Positions 9,378-17,742 of a stretch of DNA of 64,000 bases are shown here, piece after piece. Numbering within the stretch: the first letter of the stretch is position 1; every line of letters begins with the position of its first letter. The notes under the pieces are model-generated. The model saw only the letters and a program-made list of their open reading frames with translations. It searched no databases and was not told the origin of the DNA. The DNA is from Massilia terrae (GTDB taxonomy: Bacteria; Pseudomonadota; Gammaproteobacteria; Burkholderiales; Burkholderiaceae_D). The position numbers and the translations under genes were made by a program. The stretch is taken from contig NZ_JANUGU010000003.1 in NCBI RefSeq assembly GCF_024753145.1, positions 372,001 to 436,000 on the forward strand, written 5' to 3'.

Positions 9378-10514
9378 TCAACCACCGCCATGCGCGTCGG
9401 CCAGCATGGGCGCCGCTTCGCCAGCCGGCAGCGGCCGCAAGGCAAAGTCGGGGCGCGCGATGTCGCGCCCGATCACCAGCCGCAGCTTGGCGCGCTCGAA
9501 GTTACCGACCTCGACCACGGTGGCGTCTCCAAACCGTGCCGCCAGACGCTCGGCCACGGGACGGTAGCCGGCCGCATATTCCACGCGCGTCTGGCGCACG
9601 CCGTAGCCCTTCTCGTTGGTCAGCCGGACCACCTTCAGGCCCGGGTCGCCCATCTTTTGCGACAGCGACTTCGCCATGCCGGTGACGCCATTGCCATTGC
9701 GGATTTCGAGCAGCGCGGCAGACAGCGTAGCCAGTGGCGGCAGCGGCGCGGGCCGCGGCGGCGGCGCCACCGGAATGGCCTGCCCATCGGTCTCCGGCGC
9801 CGGCACGTGCTGGACGCGGGCCAGCGGCGCCGGCGTGCGGCGCAGCTCCAGCAAGCCGTCCGCGCGCGTGACGATGTCGGTCGCCGCCCATTCGTCGCCC
9901 GGACGCGGTGCCTCCTTCACCGCCGCATCCACTGCCGGCACGGCGCTGCCGCCGACCGCGGTGAAATCGGCCCGCGCGTCGTGCGACTGCAGCGCCGCGG
10001 CCTGGCGGAACATATCCTGTGCGCGCTCGACCTGTCCCAGCTTCTGCAGGCTTTCGCCGAGATGGAACCAGGCGCTGTAGCTGAGCGGGTCGAGCAGGCA
10101 GGCTTTTTCGAGCGCGGTGACGGCGTCGCCGTACTGCCCGTTGAGGAAGTAGGCATAGCCCAGGTTGGTGAACAGGTAGGCGCTGGACGGGCCTGAGGCC
10201 ATGGTGAGCCCGGTGGTGAGCTCGCGCCAGATCGGGATCGCCTGCTCGAAAGCGCGCCGTTCCGCGTACAGCGTCGCCATGCCGTTGCGCGCGTTGACGT
10301 GGGCCGGGTCGGCCGCCAACGCATCGCGGTAGGCGTGCAGCGCGCGGTCGTACTGGTGCGCCAGGTGATAGTTGCGGCCGATCTGGTAGGCGTCGTCGGC
10401 GCTGCGCGCGGCCGGCGGCTGGTCGGGCAGCGCGAAGCGGCCGGACAGGCTGGCGCAGGCAACGAGCAGCGGCCCGGCGCACAGGATCGACAGGCGTTCG
10501 AACGGGATTCGCAT
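9378..10514 (-). CDS. TPR lipoprotein with C-terminal LytR_C domain, Tad locus
   Basis: Lipoprotein of 378 residues, last gene of the Tad operon and the position usually taken by TadD. The signal peptide ends at LLVAC (C20). Tetratricopeptide-like helices run from about 40 to 190 (AYQIGRNYHLAHQYDRALHAYRDAL, AYFLNGQYGDAVTALEKA, WFHLGESLQKLGQVERA). A proline-rich linker leads to a LytR_C-type domain at about 260-350 (ALLEIRNGNGVTGMAKSLSQ..., with VVRLTNEKGYGVRQTRVEY). The TPR part fits a TadD-like pilotin or assembly scaffold; the LytR_C part is known at the ends of LCP cell-wall ligases and in some Tad-locus TPR proteins, with an unclear job. The gene begins 17 bases after tadC. Confidence 0.85.
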   Translation of the reverse strand: MRIPFERLSILCAGPLLVACASLSGRFALPDQPPAARSADDAYQIGRNYHLAHQYDRALHAYRDALAADPAHVNARNGMATLYAERRAFEQAIPIWRELTTGLTMASGPSSAYLFTNLGYAYFLNGQYGDAVTALEKACLLDPLSYSAWFHLGESLQKLGQVERAQDMFRQAAALQSHDARADFTAVGGSAVPAVDAAVKEAPRPGDEWAATDIVTRADGLLELRRTPAPLARVQHVPAPETDGQAIPVAPPPRPAPLPPLATLSAALLEIRNGNGVTGMAKSLSQKMGDPGLKVVRLTNEKGYGVRQTRVEYAAGYRPVAERLAARFGDATVVEVGNFERAKLRLVIGRDIARPDFALRPLPAGEAAPMLADAHGGG

Positions 10515-10531
10515 CGCAGGCTCCGTACGGG

Positions 10532-11476
10532 TCAGTTCACAAGGTTGTCGAGGGCCGGACCGAGCGTGCGCACGATCTGGATCGCGGCGGGACCCATCAG
10601 CACCATCAGCAGGGTCGGGAAGATGCAGAAGATGAGCGGGAACAGCAGCTTCAGGCCGATCTTGGCCGCGGTCTCCTCGGCCAGCATGCGGCGCTTGTTG
10701 CGCAGGTTTTCGGAATGGACGCGCAGCGAATCGCCGATGCTGGTGCCGAAGCGCTCCGACTGGATCAGCATCGCGACCAGGGTATCGACATCGTCCACCC
10801 CGGTGCGCAGCGCGAAATTGCGCAGCGCCTTCTCGCGCGAGAAGCCGGCGCGGGTCTCCATCAGCACCAGTTGCAGCTCCTGCGCCAGCGTCACGCTCTT
10901 GATGTGGATTTCGCTGGCCACCTTGACCAATGCGCGCTCCAGCGACAGGCCGGCTTCCACGCAGACGGTCAGCAGGTCGAGCGCATCGGGCACGTTCTCG
11001 AAGATCTCGCGCCGGCGGCGCTCGGCGATGCGGGCCAGGATCACGTTCGGCAGGTAGTAGCCGAAGGTGGCGGCCAGCAGCAGCACCAGCAGCAGCCGGC
11101 TGCCCGCCAGCCCGGCGCCGGTCAGCGCCAGCACGAAGCCGGACAGCGCGGGCGCCAGCAGCGCCAGCACGGTCTTGGACGCGAAGTACAGTGTCGGCGC
11201 GGCCGGGTTGCGCCAGCCGGCATTCATGAACTTCATCCGCAGCGCGGATTTTTCCCAGCCCTCTTCCGGGATCGACAGCTTGGTCAGCGGCCGCACCGCC
11301 TTGGCGATGCGCTCCAGCCAGCCGTGCTTCTGCAGGGCGGTTTCCTCATCCGGCGCCAGGAACTTGCCGAGCCGCGCGCGCAGCGCCGCCGGCGCGAACA
11401 GCATCATGCCGAGCCACGCCAGCGCGCAGACGACGGCAAAGACGATCACCAGGAATGCCAGTTCGCCGATGTGCAT
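10532..11476 (-). CDS. tadC: Tad pilus inner-membrane platform protein TadC
   Basis: Polytopic membrane protein of 314 residues with one type II secretion F (GspF/TadB-C) domain. There is an N-terminal membrane helix (LAFLVIVFAVVCALAWLGMMLF), a central pair of helices near 100-140 and a C-terminal hairpin (LKLLFPLIFCIFPTLLMVLMG). The cytoplasmic loop has the family pattern VPDALDLLTVCVEAGLSLERAL...ALRNFALRTGVDDVDTLVAMLIQSERFGTSIGDSLRVHS. With TadB it forms the platform on which the TadA ATPase acts. A strong GAGGAGG ribosome-binding site precedes ATG 11476. Confidence 0.93.
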   Translation of the reverse strand: MHIGELAFLVIVFAVVCALAWLGMMLFAPAALRARLGKFLAPDEETALQKHGWLERIAKAVRPLTKLSIPEEGWEKSALRMKFMNAGWRNPAAPTLYFASKTVLALLAPALSGFVLALTGAGLAGSRLLLVLLLAATFGYYLPNVILARIAERRRREIFENVPDALDLLTVCVEAGLSLERALVKVASEIHIKSVTLAQELQLVLMETRAGFSREKALRNFALRTGVDDVDTLVAMLIQSERFGTSIGDSLRVHSENLRNKRRMLAEETAAKIGLKLLFPLIFCIFPTLLMVLMGPAAIQIVRTLGPALDNLVN

Positions 11477-11485
11477 CGCGCCTCC

Positions 11486-12460
11486 TCAGACTCGGATGTG
11501 GATGATCTTGCGCAGCCAGAGCACGCCGAACACGATCATGCCGCTGGCTACCCACAGCAGCTTCGTGCCGACCGGGTCGGTCCACAGGAGGCTGATGTAC
11601 TTGGGGTTCAGGATGGTCATCATCAGCGCCACCACGAACGGCAGCGCGCCCAGGATCCAGGCCGACATCCGGCCTTCCGCCGACAGCACCCGCACCTGGC
11701 CGGCCAGCTTCAGGCGGCCGCGGATGATCAGGCTGATATTGCCGAGGATTTCGGCCAGGTTGCCGCCCGACTCGCGCTGGATCAGCACCGCGATGATCAG
11801 GTAGCGCAGGTCGGTCAGGGGGATGCGGTTGGCCATGTTGTGCAGCGCCTCGCTCATCGGCACGCCGTAGTTGATCTCCTCGCGCGCGATGCGGAATTCG
11901 CCCGACAGCGGCTCGGACAGCTCGGTGCCGACGATCTGCAGCACGTTGGTGAAGGAGTGGCCGGCGCGCAGCGCGCGGGCGATGAAGTCGGCGGCCTCGG
12001 GCAGCTGCTCCTCGATGCGGACCAGGCGGCGGGCGCGCGCGCGGCGCGCCAGCATGACCGGGGCGGCGCCGAACAGCAGCGCGAACGCGAGACGCACCGG
12101 CAGCGGCAGCGGCCAGCGCGCCGACAGCCCGAGCCCGAGCAGGAAGCAGAAGCCGCTGGCGAGCAGGAAGTGTTCGACCGCGTAGCGCGACCCGGACTGC
12201 ACCAGCAGCCGGTCGACGCGGTGCGCGAGCGGCCATTGGTGCAGCAGGCGGTCGGCCGCCTCGTTGGCGCTGAAGCGGCGCTGCTTGAGAATGGAGATGC
12301 GCTCGGAGCGTCCGACGCCGCCGGACATGATCTGCAGGCGCCGCGAGATGCGCTGCGCGGCCTTGCCGTGGGTGCCCATCCACCACAAGTAGACGGCCTC
12401 GATCCCGAGGATCACCGCGGCGAACAGGAAGACCGTAAAACCGTAGAAAAGTGCGTCCAT
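11486..12460 (-). CDS. tadB: Tad pilus inner-membrane platform protein TadB
   Basis: Polytopic membrane protein of 324 residues and paralogue of TadC. Membrane segments lie at 5-25 (TVFLFAAVILGIEAVYLWWMG), about 95-135, and at the C-terminus (ILGALPFVVALMMTIL and KLLWVASGMIVFGVLWL). The F-domain signature is LPEAADFIARALRAGHSFTNVLQ...ELSEPLSGEFRIAREEINYGVPMSEALHNMANR, followed by ERLGD-like RESGGNLAEILGNIS. It lies between tadA and tadC with short spacers, as in other Tad loci. Confidence 0.93.
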   Translation of the reverse strand: MDALFYGFTVFLFAAVILGIEAVYLWWMGTHGKAAQRISRRLQIMSGGVGRSERISILKQRRFSANEAADRLLHQWPLAHRVDRLLVQSGSRYAVEHFLLASGFCFLLGLGLSARWPLPLPVRLAFALLFGAAPVMLARRARARRLVRIEEQLPEAADFIARALRAGHSFTNVLQIVGTELSEPLSGEFRIAREEINYGVPMSEALHNMANRIPLTDLRYLIIAVLIQRESGGNLAEILGNISLIIRGRLKLAGQVRVLSAEGRMSAWILGALPFVVALMMTILNPKYISLLWTDPVGTKLLWVASGMIVFGVLWLRKIIHIRV

Positions 12461-12475
12461 GATGCCCCGCGCAGT

Positions 12476-13816
12476 CTAGAAAACCAGGTCCGGGTCGAAC
12501 GAGTCGTCCGGCGCCGGCACGCCATACATCTTGAGCCGGTCGGCAAAGCGCGGCCGCACACCGGTGGCGCTGAAACGGCCCTGCACCTTGCCGTCGGCGT
12601 CGACCCCGGTCTGCTCGTAATGGAAGATCTCCTGCATGGTGATGATCTCGCCTTCCATGCCGGTCAGCTCCTGCATGCTGACCAGCTTGCGGCAGCCGTC
12701 GGTCAGGCGCGACACCTGCAGCACCACGGTCACCGCGGAACAGATCTGCTGGCGGATCGCGCGCGGGGTCAGCGTGACGCCGGCCATGCTGACCATGTTC
12801 TCCAGCCGCGACAGCGCGTCGCGCGGGGTGTTGGAGTGGATGGTGGCGAGCGAGCCCTCGTGGCCGGTGTTCATCGCCTGCAGCATGTCGAGCGCCTCGG
12901 CGCCGCGCACCTCGCCCAGGATGATGCGGTCGGGGCGCATGCGCAGGGCGTTGCGCACCAGCTGGCGCTGCGTCACCTCGCCCTTGCCTTCGATGTTCGG
13001 CGGGCGCGTCTCCAGGCGCACCACGTGCGGCTGGCGCAGCTGCAGCTCGGCCGCGTCCTCGATCGTGACGATGCGCTCGTTCCCGGGAATGAAGCCGGAC
13101 AGCAGGTTGAGCAAGGTGGTCTTGCCGCTGCCGGTGCCGCCCGAGATCAGGATGTTGATCTTGGCAACGCCGAGCGACTGCAGCACCTTGATCATCGGCG
13201 GCGTCATGCTTTTGTACTCGAGCAGGTTCTGCACCGACAGCGGGGTCGCGCCGAAGCGGCGGATCGACAGCAGCGGACCGTCGACCGCCAGCGGCGGAAT
13301 GATCGCGTTCACGCGCGAGCCGTCCGGCAGGCGCGCGTCGACCATCGGGCTGCTCTCGTCCACGCGGCGGCCGACGCGCGAGACGATCTTCTCGATGATC
13401 TTCATCAGGTGCGCGTTGTCGTGGAAGGCGATGTCGGTCAGCTCCAGCCGGCCCTTGCGCTCGACGTAGACCTTGTTGCTGGTGTTGACCAGGATGTCGG
13501 ACACGGTCGGGTCGTTCAGCAGCGGTTCCAGCGGGCCGAAGCCGAGCATCTCGTGCTGGATGTCGAGCACCAGGTTGTGGCGCTCGTGCTGGTTGAGGAC
13601 GATGCGCTCTTCCTCGATGATGCGCTGGATGAGCAGCGCCAGCTCGTGCTTGAACTGCTCGGTGGTGAGGCGCTTCAGGCGCTCCAGGTCGATCCGGTCG
13701 AGGATCATCTGGTGCATCGTCTTCTTCAGCTCCTGGTAGGCCTGGTGCGCGGCCTCGGGCATGGCGCCGAGCGGACGGTCGTCGTCGGTTCCGGTCAGGC
13801 GTTCGCGTAGTGACAT
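12476..13816 (-). CDS. tadA: Tad pilus assembly/secretion ATPase TadA (CpaF)
   Basis: Cytoplasmic hexameric ATPase of 446 residues that powers Flp pilus assembly. The Walker A motif GGTGSGKT is at residues 226-233, the Walker B region around [16 protein letters not shown], and the family signature [14 protein letters not shown] follows with its histidine. The N-terminal region (about 70-190, with [19 protein letters not shown] and [23 protein letters not shown]) is the CpaF-type domain. The start at ATG 13816 has GGAG 6 bases upstream. The gene sits between tadZ and tadB. Confidence 0.95.
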   Translation of the reverse strand: MSLRERLTGTDDDRPLGAMPEAAHQAYQELKKTMHQMILDRIDLERLKRLTTEQFKHELALLIQRIIEEERIVLNQHERHNLVLDIQHEMLGFGPLEPLLNDPTVSDILVNTSNKVYVERKGRLELTDIAFHDNAHLMKIIEKIVSRVGRRVDESSPMVDARLPDGSRVNAIIPPLAVDGPLLSIRRFGATPLSVQNLLEYKSMTPPMIKVLQSLGVAKINILISGGTGSGKTTLLNLLSGFIPGNERIVTIEDAAELQLRQPHVVRLETRPPNIEGKGEVTQRQLVRNALRMRPDRIILGEVRGAEALDMLQAMNTGHEGSLATIHSNTPRDALSRLENMVSMAGVTLTPRAIRQQICSAVTVVLQVSRLTDGCRKLVSMQELTGMEGEIITMQEIFHYEQTGVDADGKVQGRFSATGVRPRFADRLKMYGVPAPDDSFDPDLVF

Positions 13817-13829
13817 GGCGGCTCCGTCT

Positions 13830-15005
13830 TCAGTATTCGCTTTCGCTACGCCCGAACAGGCGGTCGAACAGGCCCTTGTTCTCGGGGACGCGGCGGGCGG
13901 TCACGAGCTCGACCAGCTCGGCCAGGCTGCGCGCGGCGGTGCTGCTGCGGGTGAGCTGCAGCACCGGCACGCCCTGGTTGACCGAATCGGTGACCGCCAC
14001 GTAGTCGTTGGGGACGGTGTGCACCACTTCGGCGCCGAGCGCGGAGTTCAGGTCCTGCAGGCGCAGCTTGCCACCCTTCTCGTAGCGGTTGACGATCAGG
14101 CGGATGCTGTCGACCGGGTAGCCGAGCGAGCGGAAGATGTCGAGCAGGCGGCGGGCGTCGCGGATGTCGGGCAGCGCCAGCTGCAGCACCGGGTAGATGA
14201 AATCGGTGTTGTCGAGCGCGCGCAGCGACACCGAGTCGATCTGGCGGCCGACGTCGAGCAGAATGTAGTCGTAGTGCTGGCGGGCGACGCGCAGGATGGT
14301 GTCGATGTGCTCCGGCTTGGCCTCCTTGGCCTGGGCCGGATCGTCGGCCGCGGCCAGCACGCCGAAGCCGGGCGCCACGTGCACCAGGCAGGAATGCAGG
14401 AAGGGGCCGTCGATGCGGGCAATCTGGCTGCACACGTCGGACAGCGTCATGGCCGGCTTCTGGTCCGACACGTACAGCGTGGCGTCGCCGAACTGGCCGT
14501 GCAGGTCGACCAGCAGCACCTTCTTGTCGGCCAGGGTGGCCAGCGCGTAGCCGAAATTGGTGGAGATGAAGGTGGCGCCGCTGCCGCCCTTGCAGGCGAT
14601 GAAGGCCAGCACCTTGCCGTCATGGTTGGCGCCGACGCCGGCGGTGGCCGCGATCCGGTCCATCGCCTCGTGGAAGGCGCGGTGCACCAGCGGCAGCGGC
14701 AGCACCTCGCGCACGCCGACGCGCATGGCGCGGATCAGGAGCTCGGGCTGCTGGTGGCGGGTCAGCAGCATGATGTGGGCGCCGGCGTAGTGGCGCGCCA
14801 GGCGTTCGAGCAGGTCGGCATCGGCGTCGTCGGTCTCGCTGGCGTCGACGATCAGCAGTTCCGGCTGGTCGGCCACCGGCCGCTCAAGCGCATCGCGCAA
14901 GCTGGCGCGGCCGGCCGCCATGTTCAGCGGCGGCACGCGGGCCGCGCCCTGCGATGCGATTTCCGCGTAAAGCTGGCTGTCGCGGCTGATCAGTAAAGCT
15001 TTCAT
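13830..15005 (-). CDS. tadZ: Tad pilus localisation ATPase-like protein TadZ (CpaE)
   Basis: MinD/ParA-superfamily protein of 391 residues that places the Tad machine in the cell. The N-terminal third resembles a response-regulator receiver (LLIVDASETDDADADLLERLA, MLLTRHQQPE) with no standard phosphorylation set. The ATPase part begins at about residue 132 with the atypical loop KGGSGAT (139-145), which lacks the second lysine of a true KGG-GKT motif; this is usual for TadZ/CpaE. Further landmarks are VLLVDLHGQFGDATLYV and DYILLDVGRQIDSVSLRALDNTD. GAGGA precedes ATG 15005. Confidence 0.92.
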   Translation of the reverse strand: MKALLISRDSQLYAEIASQGAARVPPLNMAAGRASLRDALERPVADQPELLIVDASETDDADADLLERLARHYAGAHIMLLTRHQQPELLIRAMRVGVREVLPLPLVHRAFHEAMDRIAATAGVGANHDGKVLAFIACKGGSGATFISTNFGYALATLADKKVLLVDLHGQFGDATLYVSDQKPAMTLSDVCSQIARIDGPFLHSCLVHVAPGFGVLAAADDPAQAKEAKPEHIDTILRVARQHYDYILLDVGRQIDSVSLRALDNTDFIYPVLQLALPDIRDARRLLDIFRSLGYPVDSIRLIVNRYEKGGKLRLQDLNSALGAEVVHTVPNDYVAVTDSVNQGVPVLQLTRSSTAARSLAELVELVTARRVPENKGLFDRLFGRSESEY

Positions 15006-15051
15006 CGGCGTTCCTCGGCGGCGTGGTCACGGGAAGCGAAGCGGCGGCGGG

Positions 15052-15318
15052 CTACTGGCCGCTGCCGAGGATCAGCGCCGGCTTGGTCTCGGCTTCCGGC
15101 TGGGCGAACGATTTCTGGTAGCGCTCCTGGGCGGCGCGCGCGGCGTGGCCGTCGATCCCGAGCGCCGGGTTGGCGTTGTTCGAGGCCGCCGGATTGGCGA
15201 CCTGCGCCGACAGGTTGGCGCGTACCGCCTCGCCGAAATGGTCGTCGATGCGCGGGCTGGAGCTGCATCCGGCCAGCGCCAGCAGCACACACGCGGTTGC
15301 GGTCATTCTGGTTGCCAT
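15052..15318 (-). CDS. Small Tad-locus lipoprotein of unknown function
   Basis: Lipoprotein of 88 residues. MATRMTATACVLLALAGC gives a lipidated cysteine at residue 18; GGGAGG lies 5 bases before ATG 15318. The mature part has FGEAVRANLSAQVANPAAS and GIDGHAARAAQERYQKSF, a pattern that I associate with short proteins placed between the secretin and TadZ genes in Tad loci of Burkholderiales; it may be a remnant or functional equivalent of the C-terminal part of CpaD. No catalytic motif is visible. It starts 11 bases after the rcpA stop, so it is in the operon. Confidence 0.75.
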   Translation of the reverse strand: MATRMTATACVLLALAGCSSSPRIDDHFGEAVRANLSAQVANPAASNNANPALGIDGHAARAAQERYQKSFAQPEAETKPALILGSGQ

Positions 15319-15329
15319 CGCTGCCTCCC

Positions 15330-16859
15330 TTATTTGAGTTCGAAGCCGCCGGCGCTCTGCGCGACCTGGGCGGTGACGGCGGGCGTGGACGCGGCCGCAT
15401 TGGTGACGGCCGGCGCCGGCCCTTCGAGACGGCCGCCGAGCAGCACCGCGCCGACCGCTGGCGCGCCCACCTTGTCGGTCGGCAGGGCGTAGCTGGTCGA
15501 GGGCTGCGGCTTGACCAGGTGGGCGGTGATCACGAACACCAGCTCGGTGCGGTCGGCCTGGTATTCGGAGCTGCGGAACAGCGCGCCCAGGATCGGCACC
15601 TCGCCCAGCACCGGCAAGCCCTTCAGGTTGGTGGTCAGGTTGTTCTTGATCAGGCCACCGATGGCGAAGCTCTGGCCGTCGTAGAGCTGGACCGTGGTGC
15701 TGGCCTTGCGGGTGGTGACCACCGGCAGGACCGCAGTGGCGCCGGTGCTCCCCGCGGTGAAGCCGACGCCGTCGCGCGACAGCTCGGACACTTCCGGCGC
15801 GACGCGCAGGTTGATGCGGCCGCCGGCCAGCACGGTGGGGGTGAAGCGCACGCCGACGCCGAATTCCTTCTCCTCGAGCGAGACGCGGTTGTTGTCCTGC
15901 GCGACCGGAATGTAGAACTTGCCGCCGGCGAGGAAGCTGGCTTCCTGGCCGCTGATCGCCATCACGCTCGGCTCGGCCAGCACGCGCACCACGCCGTCGG
16001 TCTTCTGGGCCGCGGCCGTGAACTGCTGCTTGCCGTTGGAATGGCTGGCGTTGACGGCGCCGCCCAGGTTCCCGCTCAGGAAATTGGACAGCACGGAGGC
16101 GGCCCAGCCGCTGCCGCCGAAGCGCAGGCTGGCGCCGGCCTCCAGGCTTTCGAGCAGGGTCTTGGAGACCTCGGCGATCTTCACTTCCAGCTGCACCTGC
16201 TGCGGCGCGCTCACCGACAACAGGTTGACCACGCGCGCCGCGGGATTGTTATTGGTGGCCTGCTGCTGCCCCTGCTGCAGGGCGGGCGGGTCGTCCTTGC
16301 GCGCGGCCGGCAGCGCGCGCAGCGGGCGGCGCACATAGGCGGTGGCCAGTTCGACCGCACGGGCCACGGCGGCGGCGTCGCTCACGCTCCCGGTCAGCAC
16401 CAGCGAATCGGCGGCGGCCAGGACCTTGATATTGCGCTCGTCCGGCATGACGGCGGCCAGGGTGGCCTGCAGCGCCGCGGGGTCCATCGCGACCACGATG
16501 TCGACCACGCTGCAGGCGCCGCTCCTGCCCTGCACGATCATATTGGTGGTGCCGACGTCGACGCCGGCGAGGTAGAGCGTGTCGGGCGCCACCAGCAGCG
16601 CCTGGACCACGCCCGGGTTGCCGATGCTGCGGTTGCCGACCGCTTCGGGCAGGCGCAGCATGGTGGAGCGCCCGACCTGCAGCGCCAGCTGGGCCGGGCG
16701 CGCGGCTTCGCCGCTGCAGCGGGCGCTGGCCTCGCCGCGTTCGACAGCGGCCGGCGTTTCGGCCTGGACCGCGGGGCGTTCCGCCGCCAGCGCCGGCAGC
16801 GCCGCCGACAGCAGCAGGCCGCCCAGCAGGCAACGCGCATTCATGGGGCATCCGTTCAT
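15330..16859 (-). CDS. rcpA: Tad pilus outer-membrane secretin RcpA (CpaC)
   Basis: Type II/III secretion system secretin of 509 residues forming the outer-membrane channel of the Tad system. A signal peptide ends near LPALAA. The N-terminal region has a pilus-secretin domain (VGRSTMLRLPEAVGNRSIGNPGVVQAL) and a BON-like segment (VMPDERNIKVLAAADSLVLTGSVSDAAAVARAVELA). The C-terminal secretin domain has EVKIAEVSKTLLESLEAG, RVLAEPSVMAISGQEASFLAGG and the closing VLGEVPILGALFRSS...RTELVFVITAHLVKP. AAGGTG supports ATG 16859; an internal ATG at 16844 is possible. Confidence 0.93.
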   Translation of the reverse strand: MNGCPMNARCLLGGLLLSAALPALAAERPAVQAETPAAVERGEASARCSGEAARPAQLALQVGRSTMLRLPEAVGNRSIGNPGVVQALLVAPDTLYLAGVDVGTTNMIVQGRSGACSVVDIVVAMDPAALQATLAAVMPDERNIKVLAAADSLVLTGSVSDAAAVARAVELATAYVRRPLRALPAARKDDPPALQQGQQQATNNNPAARVVNLLSVSAPQQVQLEVKIAEVSKTLLESLEAGASLRFGGSGWAASVLSNFLSGNLGGAVNASHSNGKQQFTAAAQKTDGVVRVLAEPSVMAISGQEASFLAGGKFYIPVAQDNNRVSLEEKEFGVGVRFTPTVLAGGRINLRVAPEVSELSRDGVGFTAGSTGATAVLPVVTTRKASTTVQLYDGQSFAIGGLIKNNLTTNLKGLPVLGEVPILGALFRSSEYQADRTELVFVITAHLVKPQPSTSYALPTDKVGAPAVGAVLLGGRLEGPAPAVTNAAASTPAVTAQVAQSAGGFELK

Positions 16860-16890
16860 GGGTTCACCTTGACGCTAATGGTTGGAGTGG

Positions 16891-17742
16891 TCAGAAGCAC
16901 TCTTGGGCGGGCTGCAGGCCGTTGATCACGCCGATGCAGTCGCGCTTGGCCTGGACCGCGACTTTCTGCACCTGCGGCGGGGCCGGCCGCGGCGCCACGG
17001 GGACCGGCTTCGGCGCCGGTTTCACCGCTTCTTCCGGCAACAGGGTCAGCTTGGTCGCGCCGCTGGTGCGCACCGGATCGGGGTCGACCTGGTTGCGCAG
17101 CACCAGCGACAGGGTGCCGACGCTGCGCGCCAGGTCGAGCTTCTCGGCCTGCTCCGGGGTGACCTCCAGCGTGACCGCGTTGACCACCTTCGGCTTGGTC
17201 TCGTCGCGGCTGACTTCCTGGGCCACGGCCAGCACCAGGATCCGCTCGAGCACGATCTTCGAGATGTTCTGCTCGCGCTGGACCACGGCGGCGGACGCGG
17301 CGTCCTTCTGCATGCTGACGATGATGTCGACGTAGTTGCCGGGCAGCGCGAAGCCAGCCACGCCGACCACGTCGTTGACACGCACCGTGATGGCGCGCTT
17401 GCCTTCGGCGATCAGGGCCGACAGGCCGCCCAGGGTGCCGCTCGGCGCCAGCTTGGCTTCGCTGACCGGCTCGCCGACCAGCACGCTGCTCTTGAGGACC
17501 CGGCCGGACAGCTTTTGCGGATCGAAGAAGGCGCCCTTGGGCACGCTGTCGACCGGCCAGTCGACCAGCTTGAACATCTCCGGCGCGAGACGCTGGCCGA
17601 GGTTGATGTCGGACGCCGCGACGACGATGCGGCCGCCGCCGCTGCCCGGCTGTTGCAGCAGCCAGCGCGAGGCCAGCACCACCGCGGCCAGGCCGAACAG
17701 GATGGCGACCGCCATGACGGCCAGTGCACGTTTGTTTTTCAT
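16891..17742 (-). CDS. rcpC: Tad pilus assembly protein RcpC (CpaB)
   Basis: Inner-membrane-anchored periplasmic protein of 283 residues. A single membrane helix lies at about 8-28 (LAVMAVAILFGLAAVVLASRWL), then an SAF domain (GRIVVAASDINLGQRLAPEMFKLVDWP, VGEPVSEAKL) and the RcpC/CpaB domain (RAITVRVNDVVGVAGFALPGNYVDIIVS). The C-terminus is proline-rich with two cysteines (RDCIGVINGLQPAQECF). The start overlaps the stop of the AAA ATPase gene by four bases. Confidence 0.92.
   Translation of the reverse strand: MKNKRALAVMAVAILFGLAAVVLASRWLLQQPGSGGGRIVVAASDINLGQRLAPEMFKLVDWPVDSVPKGAFFDPQKLSGRVLKSSVLVGEPVSEAKLAPSGTLGGLSALIAEGKRAITVRVNDVVGVAGFALPGNYVDIIVSMQKDAASAAVVQREQNISKIVLERILVLAVAQEVSRDETKPKVVNAVTLEVTPEQAEKLDLARSVGTLSLVLRNQVDPDPVRTSGATKLTLLPEEAVKPAPKPVPVAPRPAPPQVQKVAVQAKRDCIGVINGLQPAQECF

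Noticed and set aside
10715..13810. A 1031-codon plus-strand open frame across tadC, tadB and tadA.
   Set aside because: It crosses three well-supported minus-strand genes and has H/Q/R-rich shadow composition.
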